Shown piece by piece: positions 31,887 through 40,329 of a stretch of 56,323 nt of DNA. Source of the stretch: Candidatus Peregrinibacteria bacterium. GTDB lineage: Bacteria > Patescibacteriota > Gracilibacteria > UM-FILTER-43-11. Positions within the stretch are counted from its first letter, which is position 1; each line of letters begins with the position of its first letter. A program made the position numbers and the translations under genes. Location: the NCBI GenBank assembly GCA_016932505.1, contig JAFGCT010000012.1, forward strand, positions 1 to 56,323, read 5' to 3'. The notes below the pieces were generated by a model that saw nothing but the letters and a program-made list of their open reading frames with translations, was not told the origin of the DNA and searched no databases.

Positions 31887-32336
31887 ATGATAAGAATATT
31901 AAAGAGTTTATTGCCAAAAGGACGTACTTTAAGCCTTTTTGAAAGGAAGAACAGACTAAGTGAATCGTATTGTTCTATCTTTGAAGCCGTCCAGAATTAC
32001 TACATTGACAAATTAAATGGAGATCAGTCTGAATTTAATGATATGTTTGACGATGTATCAGAAAGGATTCAACAAATACAACAGCAGTTTACTAGCAGAA
32101 GGACTAGTCTTTCTCCGCTTCATGTATCTGTTTCAAGAACAAAGGATGATTTCAGGGTTTCTAATAATCCTAATGTTAGGAGGTTCTGGGTACTTTTTGA
32201 AAAAGATGTTTGTGCATTGAAGTCCATTAGAGACTGCGTAAATATGCATTCTGAGAGCGAGATTGCAATTGCAAAGGCTGAATCAACAATGGAGGATTTG
32301 AAGAATTCATTGAAGGAAAGAGGAATTATTGAGTGA
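31887..32336 (+). CDS. Hypothetical helical protein behind a structured leader (149 aa)
   Basis: No family recognised. The protein is soluble and mostly helical. A basic N-terminus (RILKSLLPKGRTLSLFERKNRLSES) is followed by a Gln-rich helix (ERIQQIQQQF), a middle segment with Ser/Arg (SRRTSLSPLHVSVSRTKDDFR) and a C-terminal helix (IAIAKAESTMEDLKNSLKERG). It stops with UGA and is followed by a GC-rich terminator. Differences from its neighbours are the Shine-Dalgarno, the long structured leader and the isolated position, which suggest translationally regulated or acquired DNA. Function unknown. Confidence 0.65.
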   Translation: MIRILKSLLPKGRTLSLFERKNRLSESYCSIFEAVQNYYIDKLNGDQSEFNDMFDDVSERIQQIQQQFTSRRTSLSPLHVSVSRTKDDFRVSNNPNVRRFWVLFEKDVCALKSIRDCVNMHSESEIAIAKAESTMEDLKNSLKERGIIE

Positions 32337-32350
32337 ACCAATCATCTTAT

Positions 32351-32402
32351 GGGTCGCCGGGTTATGCATGTTCTATTTTGAACTGTGCCCGGCGCCTCTT
32401 TC
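32351..32402 (+). terminator. Terminator after the 31887 gene
   Basis: CGCCGGG (32355-32361) pairs with CCCGGCG (32388-32394), with an inner GTTC/GAAC stem, followed by TCTTTCCCTT. It is GC-rich compared with the surroundings. Confidence 0.7.
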
Positions 32403-32404
32403 CC

Positions 32405-35400
32405 TTATTTTTTAATTTTAATAGTAATATCGTCGATTTCCGTAAACTGGTCAGGTTCAATAATATCTTCTTCAATTGAAGTGGTTAGGGTTTCTGATTT
32501 TATATAATCGCCAAATTTATCAATAAGTTTTTTATCCACGTTTATAAGTGCAATAGTAATACGGTCGTCAACTTTATAATCTGCAGATTTGCGTAGCTCC
32601 TGAATTTGGCGGACAAGATCACGTGCCTGACCTTCTAGTTCTAATTCAGGTGTAATTATTGTATCCAGTGCTATTAGGATTCCTGCCTCTGTTTCAATTT
32701 CTTTACCTTCTTTCCCCATGTAGGCTATTTCCAATTCTTCCGGTGTTAGCTCAAAGTCGAGTACTTTAAGATTTCCATTATCCAGACGCTCAAATTTACC
32801 GCTTTTGGCGGTCATAATAATTGTTTGAACATCTTTTCCATATTTTGGTCCAAGTAGCTTTGCGTTTGGCTTAGCGATAACTGTGGCTAAATCTGATGGG
32901 TTATCTATAAATTCAATTTCTTTAACGTTTAGCTCTTCTTTGATTATTTCCAATTGGTCGTTGAGAATTGATTTGTTGTATTGGTCACCAAGTGCAACTT
33001 GTACTTTGGAAAGAGGCTGACGGACTTTTAGCTTTGTTTTGGCTCGGGAAGCAAGACCTAGAGACACAATCGTTTTGGTTACGAACATCTCTTCCATAAG
33101 GCGAGAATCTCCACCCTCGCTTTCGGGAGATGGATACCTGGTTAGATGTACTGATTCTTCACCAGTTAGGTTTCTATAAATTTCTTCACTTACAAACGGC
33201 ATAAAAGGTGCGATGACTTGGCAAAGTTTTGTAAGAACAGTGTATAGAGTTTGGTATGCCATGTTTTTATCATCATCGTCTTCGCTTTTCCAGAACCTTC
33301 TTCTACTACGTCTGATATACCAATTTGTGAGACTATCTACAAAAGAGTAAATTGCGTTGCTTGCCTTTTGTAAGTCATATTTGCCCATAAATTCAATTTC
33401 TTGAATAATTAATTTGTTCAATTCTAATAGTATCCATTGGTCCAATTTATTTCGCATTTCCGATTTCGCATTTTGCATTTTTTCGTCAGGTGACCATCCA
33501 TCTATATTTGCATATGTTACGAAAAATGAATATGAATTCCAAATCGGTAGAATAAAGTTTCTTACTACATCCGATACACCTTTTTCGCTGAATCTTATAT
33601 CATCTGCTTTTACAGCAGGGGAATTCATCAGATAAAAACGCATAGCATCTGCACCGTAAGTATCCATTATATAATTTGGATCGGGATAATTATTCAGACG
33701 TTTGCTCATTTTTAACCCATCTTCCGCAAGTACGATTCCATTTACAATAATGTTTTTAAAAGCCGGTTTATCGAATAATGTATTAGAAAGTACATGTAGT
33801 GTATAAAACCATCCTCTGGTCTGATCTAACCCCTCTGCGATATACTCAGCAGGGAAGTTGTTTTCGAATTTTTCTTTGTTCTCAAATGGATAATGTAATT
33901 GAGCGTAAGGCATTGAACCTGACTCAAACCAGCAGTCCAAAACTTCCGGAACTCTTTTGTAAGTCTTTCCATCTTTTTCAATTTCGATTTTATCCACAAA
34001 GTGCTTATGAAGGTCTTTTACTTTCTTACCTGAAAGTTCTTCTAGTTCTTTAATTGAGCCGATTACAATCACGTCCTCTGGGTTATCGGTATTACGCCAT
34101 ATAGGAAGAGGTGCACCCCAATATCTATTACGGCTTATAGCCCAGTCACGCGCTCCTTCCAGCCATTTGCCGAATCGTCCTTCTTTTATATGCTCTGGAG
34201 TCCAATTAATAGATTTATTGGTTTCAATCATTCGTTCTTTTATTGCCTCCACATTTACAAACCAAGTTGAAATAGGTCTGTAAATAAGGGGTGTATCACA
34301 TCTCCAACAGAATGGGTAGCTGTGATTATAAGTTTCATGTTTTACAATCTTATTTTCATCCTTAAGCTTTTTTATAATTAGCGGATTTGCTTCAAACACA
34401 TCCATTCCTTTGTATTCATCAACAAGTTCATTGAATTTACATTCTGCATCTAGCGGATGAACAGCTTCAATATCCAATTCATTTAAAGTAGCCATATCGT
34501 CTTCACCAAAGGGTGCCATATGTACAATTCCGGTACCGCTATCTAGTGTTACAAAGTTTCCAAGTGTTATAGTAAAGACTTTTGGTTCTGATTTATCGGC
34601 AAAATAAGGTAATAGAGGTTTATATTTCATTCCTTCTATCTCTTTTCCTAAAAATTCCTCTTCAACAGTGTAGTCATCCGGATTTTTGTAGTAATTAGGT
34701 ATGCGGTCAAGTGCCATGATATACCTTTCTCCATTTGTATCCTTAATTCTTGCGTAGGTAATATCTGGGCCAACTGTAAGTGCTAAATTGCTTGGCAGAG
34801 TCCATGGAGTAGTTGTCCATGCAAGAACATATACACCAGGTGTTTCTATTAGTTCAAATTTAACTGTAAGTGCAGGGTCTTGCTTATCTTGATATCCCTG
34901 ATTAGTTTCGAAGTTAGAAAGCGGGGTAGCACATCTTGGGCAGTATGGAACCACTTTGTGTCCTTCGTAAATCCTATCTTTATCCCATAAACTTTTGAAT
35001 ACCCACCAAATCGATTCCATATACTCAGGATTCATAGTTTTATAATCATTTTCCATATCTATCCATCTCCCCATTCTTTCAACTGTTTTCTTCCATTCCT
35101 CTGTGTATCTAAGTACTACAGAACGGCATGATTCATTGAATTTATCCACGCCGTATTCTTCGATATCGGTTTTACTGCCTAAATTCAGTTCTTTTTCCAC
35201 AATATTTTCTACTGGTAATCCATGACAATCCCATCCCCAGTTTCTTTCAATTCTGCGCCCTTGCATAGTCCAATATCTAGGTACTACATCTTTTAACGTT
35301 CCACCTATCAAATGGCCGTAGTGGGGGAGTCCTGTTGCGAATGGAGGTCCATCGTAAAAGACGTAATCTTTTGGACTATCTTCACCTGCTGGGTGGTCGA

Positions 35401-35494
35401 TAGATTTTTTAAACGTATCGTTATTTTTCCAATATTGGATTATCAGTTCTTCCATTTTTGGAAAGGATTGTTTTGGGTCAACAGATTTAAACAT
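32405..35494 (-). CDS. ileS: Isoleucyl-tRNA synthetase, type 2 (eukaryote-like)
   Basis: Charges tRNA-Ile. The 1029-aa class I synthetase has HIGH as HYGH (58-61) and KMSKR at about 593-597, with the CP1 editing domain between (HETYNHSYPFCWRCDTPLIY). N-terminal KMEELIIQYWKNNDTFKKSI and the length identify the IleS2 type, which is often resistant to mupirocin; the C-terminus lacks the zinc finger of IleS1. The gene is alone behind a T-box leader, so it is probably induced by uncharged tRNA-Ile. Confidence 0.96.
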   Translation of the reverse strand: MFKSVDPKQSFPKMEELIIQYWKNNDTFKKSIDHPAGEDSPKDYVFYDGPPFATGLPHYGHLIGGTLKDVVPRYWTMQGRRIERNWGWDCHGLPVENIVEKELNLGSKTDIEEYGVDKFNESCRSVVLRYTEEWKKTVERMGRWIDMENDYKTMNPEYMESIWWVFKSLWDKDRIYEGHKVVPYCPRCATPLSNFETNQGYQDKQDPALTVKFELIETPGVYVLAWTTTPWTLPSNLALTVGPDITYARIKDTNGERYIMALDRIPNYYKNPDDYTVEEEFLGKEIEGMKYKPLLPYFADKSEPKVFTITLGNFVTLDSGTGIVHMAPFGEDDMATLNELDIEAVHPLDAECKFNELVDEYKGMDVFEANPLIIKKLKDENKIVKHETYNHSYPFCWRCDTPLIYRPISTWFVNVEAIKERMIETNKSINWTPEHIKEGRFGKWLEGARDWAISRNRYWGAPLPIWRNTDNPEDVIVIGSIKELEELSGKKVKDLHKHFVDKIEIEKDGKTYKRVPEVLDCWFESGSMPYAQLHYPFENKEKFENNFPAEYIAEGLDQTRGWFYTLHVLSNTLFDKPAFKNIIVNGIVLAEDGLKMSKRLNNYPDPNYIMDTYGADAMRFYLMNSPAVKADDIRFSEKGVSDVVRNFILPIWNSYSFFVTYANIDGWSPDEKMQNAKSEMRNKLDQWILLELNKLIIQEIEFMGKYDLQKASNAIYSFVDSLTNWYIRRSRRRFWKSEDDDDKNMAYQTLYTVLTKLCQVIAPFMPFVSEEIYRNLTGEESVHLTRYPSPESEGGDSRLMEEMFVTKTIVSLGLASRAKTKLKVRQPLSKVQVALGDQYNKSILNDQLEIIKEELNVKEIEFIDNPSDLATVIAKPNAKLLGPKYGKDVQTIIMTAKSGKFERLDNGNLKVLDFELTPEELEIAYMGKEGKEIETEAGILIALDTIITPELELEGQARDLVRQIQELRKSADYKVDDRITIALINVDKKLIDKFGDYIKSETLTTSIEEDIIEPDQFTEIDDITIKIKK

Positions 35495-35510
35495 ATTAAT
35501 ATTTTTTTAT

Positions 35511-35700
35511 ATAAAAACACTCTAATAAAATTGAGTGTCTCGGGCCCGATGTAAAATCGGACGGTACCACCTAGACATTATACTTAATTTTTATTTTTGT
35601 AACGAAGTGATGTCTCCGAGCCGTTCTACTTTCCTAACTTGTCAGGATTTCTTCGGCTAGCATCGTTCGTTGATGGCGAACTCAAAAGCTTTGAATTTAG
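35511..35700 (-). promoter_or_regulatory. T-box riboswitch leader of ileS
   Basis: Read leftward, the T-box sequence AGGTGGTACCG (35572-35562) binds the tRNA acceptor end. Upstream is a Stem I-like structure: AACGAA..GATG pairs with CATC..TTCGTT, then AGCCG/CGGCT and TCCTGA/TTAGGA stems. A candidate specifier codon AUC followed by A is at 35611-35609. The leader ends in a terminator that competes with the antiterminator. Binding of uncharged tRNA-Ile should allow read-through into ileS. Stem boundaries are by eye. Confidence 0.88.
35514..35538 (-). terminator. T-box regulated terminator
   Basis: Read leftward: ACACTC, a 12-nt loop, GAGTGT and a T-run, just before the ileS start. Confidence 0.8.
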
Positions 35701-35721
35701 TTTATATTATGCTGTTTAAAA

Positions 35722-35760
35722 GTCAAATTATTTGACACACCATGTATATAGGTATAAAGT
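35722..35760 (+). promoter_or_regulatory. Divergent promoter region with a GTCAAA-N3-TTTGAC palindrome
   Basis: TTGACA (35732-35737) with TAAAGT at 17 bp (35755-35760) points right towards the 750-aa gene. The leftward TTGACT (35727-35722) overlaps in a perfect palindrome, GTCAAATTATTTGAC (35722-35736), and points to the T-box leader. The palindrome may just be two abutting -35 boxes, or an operator. A second rightward TATAAT is at 35776-35781. Confidence 0.4.
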
Positions 35761-35790
35761 AAAACACTTAATTTATATAATAGCCTATTT

Positions 35791-38043
35791 GTGCCCTCAG
35801 AAAACCCAAAAAACATAGTTCCATATGGTTCACCAGTTGTGATTCAATATGAGAAAGGTGTATTAAGAAAATCTAATCCTGATACATTAATAGATACTGA
35901 TTCAATGCGCAAGCTTGAGCACTTTGTTTACAATGTAAACTCTTTATTAATGGGTGAAAAGATGAGTGTTATCAAAAATCTTCCATCAAGCTTTAGTAAT
36001 GGAGAAAGCACTGCGGAATTGGTTGTATGTGCTGGGCAGAAAATAGAAAATTTGATTGAGACTATATCAGTAAAACTCAATAACACTGAATCTGATATTG
36101 GTTTTTCTGAATCTATTGAAAAAACCGATGGATATGAAGCGGATTTGGAATTTGCTGAATATCGTAAGGTACTTGTTAGGTTAAAAGATGCTGATAATCT
36201 TGTTGCAGAGGTTCAGAGTGAGCTCAAAGTGTTGCAGGAAATGCTAGAGTCTCTTGCGGATTATGCGAGTCTTGTAAAAAGTTTTGAAGCTTCAGAGGCA
36301 AAAGTGGAGGCTGAAAGTGAGGCTATTAAGGCAGAGCTTGCTAAAGCGAAGCGAGAAGCAAGAAGTGTTTTACAGACCATACCTGCAAGTTTGATGAAGA
36401 AGAATCTTGGTGGTTTTGCGGATTCTGTTTTAGAAATAACCAGCAAAATGGGAAAAACCAAGGATGTGGATGACTTAATGTCAAATATGCGTAGTTATAG
36501 CCAAAGATGGAGAAAATATAAAACATCATTAAATAGAATAAAAACCGCTGGAAGAGAAAGAGAAAGAATCGAAAACGAATTAATCGAATATTTTAACGAG
36601 GATACAAAGAGGAAAGAGAAACCTGACACAAGAACTACTTATTCCGGTCATATTAGCTTAAGTGTGCCTGATTTGAATGATGCAGTTTCAAAGGCTCTTA
36701 GTGCACCTAATATTAAGGTTTTTAAACTTGTTGATTCTGATATAAGAAATGAATATGAAAAAAAGAGAAGCAGTTTTCCGCCACCGCCTGATTCAAAAAA
36801 GAAGGGCAAGAAAATCGAAATTGGTAAATCAAGAAATATTTTTCAGAAGCTAATGGCTTCGTGGGGAGTAAGAATAGCTATATGTGCAGGCGTATTTGGA
36901 GTTGGAGTTGGAGTTCGTCAGCTTATTTCAGATGATGACAGTAAGAAGAATAAAGATGATGGAGCCTTGATTATTAATGACTCCAGAGATATTCCTTTAA
37001 CTGAGGAACAGAGAAATAGGGTGTTAGCTTTTTTCGAAGGTGAAGGTGAATTGACGCCTGAACTTAGAATTCAAATCGATAATGTTAAAACACTTGGTGA
37101 TATGGAAGGAATTATATTTTTAGGTTTTGGTTTAAATACTATTAGATATGGTGTTCAGGATACAAACGGAGATGGCAGATATAGCCCTAATGATAGATTA
37201 ACAGCTAAAATTCACCCCAAGGTAAAGAGAGCTATTAGAGCTTTGCATTATGGAGATTGTGAAAGTTCGGAAGTGAAATTTGGGGTCATAAAAAATACTT
37301 TTGATGGTGATTTTATTACAAATCAATCTGAGGAGCTGGATATGACCTTAAGAGAACATTGTAATTCTAAAACCGCGTTGGTTGTAACAAGACATTATAA
37401 GGAAAAAAAGGAAAATCCATTTTCTCATGAAAATCAATTACCTAAACCATTTTGTGACTTTGGGGAAAGGATTTCAGATTCTGAATTTGAGAATGTTATT
37501 TCTTTAGGAATTTTTAATGGCAAAGCTACAATGTTGGATTTTCAGAGATATTTACCTGCTTCACATGTTCAAAAAACCAAAAAATTGTTTTTTTCCAATC
37601 CAGAGTTAGTTGAATATAAAAAGAGAGCTTTGCTATATTCATCAGTGTTGGGGGTGGAGATTAATACTGAGTTGATAACTAAGATTTCAGTTTCAAGTAG
37701 TGTGCAGAATATTGCTCAGGTTGTTGCAGATGGTCTTAATGGAGTTTTTACTAATGAGGGTAATTTAGGTGGCAATAAAGGTTCTGATCTTAAGCTTTCT
37801 GACGGGTTTAAAAATGCAATGAATTTTTTACTATCTGAAAATCCTGATGAAGGGGTGATTGAAACTGCTCTTGAAATGGAAATTCCTGGTGGAGTTGTTA
37901 TTACTACTGAATCATATAGTGGTGATATGGGATTTGCATGCAGGTCTAGACTGCATGCTGTTCTTAAAAAAGGTAATACCGATATTACGGTACAATTAAA
38001 AACGCCAGATATTTGCGATAGGAAAAATCAAAAAGATAACTAG
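35791..38043 (+). CDS. Large membrane-anchored protein with coiled coil and EF-hand-like loop (750 aa)
   Basis: No family recognised. Residues about 95-290 are rich in heptad Lys/Glu/Leu (AKVEAESEAIKAELAKAKREA), a likely cytosolic coiled coil. A Pro/Lys-rich stretch precedes one membrane helix near 360-378 (IAICAGVFGVGVGV). The C-terminal half would be outside and contains DTNGDGRYSPND (about 453-464), which has the spacing of a dockerin/EF-hand calcium loop, and several Cys. No N-terminal signal. The start is GTG at 35791. Topology suggests a link between cytosol and surface; function unknown. Confidence 0.75.
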   Translation: MPSENPKNIVPYGSPVVIQYEKGVLRKSNPDTLIDTDSMRKLEHFVYNVNSLLMGEKMSVIKNLPSSFSNGESTAELVVCAGQKIENLIETISVKLNNTESDIGFSESIEKTDGYEADLEFAEYRKVLVRLKDADNLVAEVQSELKVLQEMLESLADYASLVKSFEASEAKVEAESEAIKAELAKAKREARSVLQTIPASLMKKNLGGFADSVLEITSKMGKTKDVDDLMSNMRSYSQRWRKYKTSLNRIKTAGRERERIENELIEYFNEDTKRKEKPDTRTTYSGHISLSVPDLNDAVSKALSAPNIKVFKLVDSDIRNEYEKKRSSFPPPPDSKKKGKKIEIGKSRNIFQKLMASWGVRIAICAGVFGVGVGVRQLISDDDSKKNKDDGALIINDSRDIPLTEEQRNRVLAFFEGEGELTPELRIQIDNVKTLGDMEGIIFLGFGLNTIRYGVQDTNGDGRYSPNDRLTAKIHPKVKRAIRALHYGDCESSEVKFGVIKNTFDGDFITNQSEELDMTLREHCNSKTALVVTRHYKEKKENPFSHENQLPKPFCDFGERISDSEFENVISLGIFNGKATMLDFQRYLPASHVQKTKKLFFSNPELVEYKKRALLYSSVLGVEINTELITKISVSSSVQNIAQVVADGLNGVFTNEGNLGGNKGSDLKLSDGFKNAMNFLLSENPDEGVIETALEMEIPGGVVITTESYSGDMGFACRSRLHAVLKKGNTDITVQLKTPDICDRKNQKDN

Positions 38044-38046
38044 GAG

Positions 38047-38493
38047 CTATTCCCTTACTTCAATTGCATCATTTCCTTCAATTTTGAATATTTGAATCCC
38101 GACAGTAATAAAAGCTTCTACTGAATCTCTTTTTCTGTAGTCAGTATCAAAGAATATTTTTTTTACGTTACCTAGGTTAATCAGTCTTTTTGCACAAGCC
38201 ATACAAGGTAGGTGAGTACAGAATACGTATTTTTCAACGAATCTTGGCGAATCGCAGTTTATTACAGCGTTTTCCTCTGAATGTAGGCATCCACAATTTC
38301 CGACTTCATCTCTGTCACAACCGTTTGGTAGCCCTGAAGCATTTCCATTGTATCCTACTGCTAATACCTTTCTAAAATCAGTTGTTGTAATTACAGTTCC
38401 AACATTTAGCCTTTTGCAAGTTGATCTTCTAGCAATTTCTTTTGCAAAATTCATATAAACTGATTCGAAGCTCGGTCGTTCTTTTTTGTTCAT
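38047..38493 (-). CDS. dCMP deaminase
   Basis: Converts dCMP to dUMP for dTTP synthesis. The 148-aa zinc deaminase has the histidine/glutamate motif HSEENAV (about residues 71-77) and PCMACAK (about 95-101) with its two zinc cysteines. Extra Cys/His residues (CDRDEVGNCGC) fit the second zinc site common in dCMP deaminases of the ComEB type. It starts 1 bp after the stop of the nucleotide-kinase gene, so the two are co-translated, pointing to a shared nucleotide pathway. Confidence 0.9.
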   Translation of the reverse strand: MNKKERPSFESVYMNFAKEIARRSTCKRLNVGTVITTTDFRKVLAVGYNGNASGLPNGCDRDEVGNCGCLHSEENAVINCDSPRFVEKYVFCTHLPCMACAKRLINLGNVKKIFFDTDYRKRDSVEAFITVGIQIFKIEGNDAIEVRE

Positions 38494-38494
38494 C

Positions 38495-39061
38495 TTAATT
38501 GGAATTATTGATAATTTGATTATACAGTTTCATAAATTCAGATTCAACTTCTTCAACAGGCATAGTGTTTTCGAATATGTAGTCGGCCATATCAATACAT
38601 TTGGCAACTTGCTGGCCGTCTTCCGGTTCACCTTCCCCCATTTCGCGCTTTAGTTGTTTTCGAATTGTTTCTTTATCCAAAGTGTCATCGTCTCTTTTTC
38701 TGCCGAAAATACGTTCTACTATTAAATCTTCTGGCGCGGTATTTGCAATTAAAATAAAATTTGGATTATTTCTTAGTTCCAATACTTCTGCAGGATTTCT
38801 TATACCATCTACAAGCCATTTATCACCACCTTCTGATATAATTTTTTCTAAAGATTTTTTAGCAAGAACACCAGCTCCGAATTCCTCGCGGAGCTTTTGA
38901 CCAATCGCCATTAGATTTTCTCTTTTTTCCTCGATGTTCTGATTTTTGGCTTCTTCACGTATTATGGCCGAGAGAGTTATATGCTTAAAACCATTTTTCT
39001 TTAATGCATTAACAACAGTTGTTTTACCCGAGGCCATTGGGCCTGTTAGTCCGATTATCAT
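38495..39061 (-). CDS. P-loop nucleotide kinase (dephospho-CoA kinase/UPF0200-like)
   Basis: A 188-aa P-loop kinase with Walker A GPMASGKTT (about residues 6-14), a base-binding part VDGIRNPAEVLEL (about 100-112) and a lid region RIFGRKRDDDTLDKET. It resembles the AAA_18/dephospho-CoA kinase-like and archaeal UPF0200 group. Directly in front of a dCMP deaminase, a deoxynucleoside monophosphate kinase role is likelier than CoA synthesis, but that is inference. The operon upstream contains a DMT transporter and a DUF1653 gene. Confidence 0.75.
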   Translation of the reverse strand: MIIGLTGPMASGKTTVVNALKKNGFKHITLSAIIREEAKNQNIEEKRENLMAIGQKLREEFGAGVLAKKSLEKIISEGGDKWLVDGIRNPAEVLELRNNPNFILIANTAPEDLIVERIFGRKRDDDTLDKETIRKQLKREMGEGEPEDGQQVAKCIDMADYIFENTMPVEEVESEFMKLYNQIINNSN

Positions 39062-39079
39062 TGTTTAATTAATTTAGTA

Positions 39080-40018
39080 TTAATGCACCCATTGTTTAGC
39101 TTTTAGATGCTTATGATGTTCAGGATGTTTTTGATTGTGTAATGTTGCCAGAATAAGTCCTATCACAATCAGAAGTCCGCCAACCATATGATGTAGATAT
39201 AATGTTTCCTGTAATACGAACATTGCTATTAAAACTCCAAACAAAGGAGAGCTCATACCCATTGTAGAAGCTTCAGTTGCTGGAATCATTTCTACGGCTT
39301 TATACCATAGATATTGTGCTCCAACAATTGCAAGTAATGTGAATGCACAGACAATTAGAAAAGTATTAAAATCAAAAACCTTGCTGAAATTGTGTTCGAA
39401 ACCAAATACAAACGGAACCAAGGTAAGATTAAGTATCGCCCCAGTTAAATTGCGGAAGAAGACTGTTAGTTGCGGAGATATATTAGTTAGGTAGCGCTTA
39501 AATACATTTGTTGAAAGAGCTCCAAAAAATGCAGCACCTAGCAGTAGAATATCTCCTCCTGCAATATTAATTTGTTCTGTTAACCCTTTGGTGGCAATAA
39601 AATAAGCTCCTCCAAACATTATAATAGTACCCCATATTTGTTTAACTCCTACTCTTTCCTTAAGCCAAATTGCTGAAATAATACCTACAATAACCATTTG
39701 GGTACGGCTAATTAGAACGCCGTTAATAGCACTTGTTTTCAAAAGTCCATTAAATAGAAAAAGTGGTTGTATAACTGCCGAAAGAATTCCGACAAAAATC
39801 AACGCTATCATTTCCTTCCGTTTGAGTTTTCCAAGATCTTTTAATTCGGACCATGCACCGAAAAAGAGCATTAATGTAATTACTGAGAATATCTGTGCTA
39901 TGGCTGCAAGTGAATAAGTTGAAAAGTGCTCAAGTAGAATTTTGCTGAATGTGGAATAGCTTGAAATGAATATTGTCGATACTAACGCTGCAAATAAACC
40001 AAATGTAGTTTTTTTCAT
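39080..40018 (-). CDS. EamA/DMT-family transporter
   Basis: A 312-aa protein with ten predicted membrane helices in two EamA repeats, about 5-140 and 150-290. Typical sites are ALIFVGILSAVIQPLFLFNGLLKTSA and WYKAVEMIPATEASTMGMSSPLFGVLIA (second repeat near 230-257). Members export or import small metabolites such as amino acids or nucleotide-related compounds; the substrate is not predictable. It lies 3 bp after the DUF1653 gene and 18 bp before the kinase gene on one leftward unit. The C-terminus is His/Lys-rich (HNQKHPEHHKHLKAKQ), perhaps metal-binding. Confidence 0.88.
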   Translation of the reverse strand: MKKTTFGLFAALVSTIFISSYSTFSKILLEHFSTYSLAAIAQIFSVITLMLFFGAWSELKDLGKLKRKEMIALIFVGILSAVIQPLFLFNGLLKTSAINGVLISRTQMVIVGIISAIWLKERVGVKQIWGTIIMFGGAYFIATKGLTEQINIAGGDILLLGAAFFGALSTNVFKRYLTNISPQLTVFFRNLTGAILNLTLVPFVFGFEHNFSKVFDFNTFLIVCAFTLLAIVGAQYLWYKAVEMIPATEASTMGMSSPLFGVLIAMFVLQETLYLHHMVGGLLIVIGLILATLHNQKHPEHHKHLKAKQWVH

Positions 40019-40021
40019 ATT

Positions 40022-40249
40022 CTATTGGTCATTTATTTTTTTGAATCTTGGTATTTTTTTCCCATCAATTTCGATTTTTTCTTTAAACATTGTAAGTGGT
40101 CTAACCCAAAGTTGGTGTTCGTCTTTCATTGTTCTATAAACAACCATATCTTCCAATGTCTCAGAATTCTTTGCTATTCCTATAACTTTATAAATACCAC
40201 CTTTGAAGTGTTCGTATGTGCCTGCGTATATTAATGGTTTTGAATTCAT
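40022..40249 (-). CDS. DUF1653 protein (75 aa)
   Basis: The short sequence fits DUF1653: AGTYEHFKGGIYKVIGIAKNSET (residues 9-31), VVYRTMKDEHQLWVRPLTMF (36-55) and a final PRFKKI. The family is widespread, small and beta-rich, of unknown function. First gene of a leftward run of four with gaps of 3, 18 and 1 bp. Confidence 0.85.
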   Translation of the reverse strand: MNSKPLIYAGTYEHFKGGIYKVIGIAKNSETLEDMVVYRTMKDEHQLWVRPLTMFKEKIEIDGKKIPRFKKINDQ

Positions 40250-40252
40250 ATG

Positions 40253-40326
40253 TCGTGTTGGGTTTTGTGTGTTTCGTTTTGCGTGTAGAGTAAGCGCACA
40301 ACGAGCATCACAATACGCATAGCGTT
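40253..40326. repeat. Heptamer array with central inversion between purB and DUF1653
   Basis: GTTTTGT, GTGTTTC, GTTTTGC, GTGTAGA, GTAAGCG step at 7 bp, then CACAACG, AGCATCA, CAATACG, CATAGCG in the opposite sense. The build is the same as at 9449-9511. Confidence 0.65.
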
Positions 40327-40329
40327 TAT

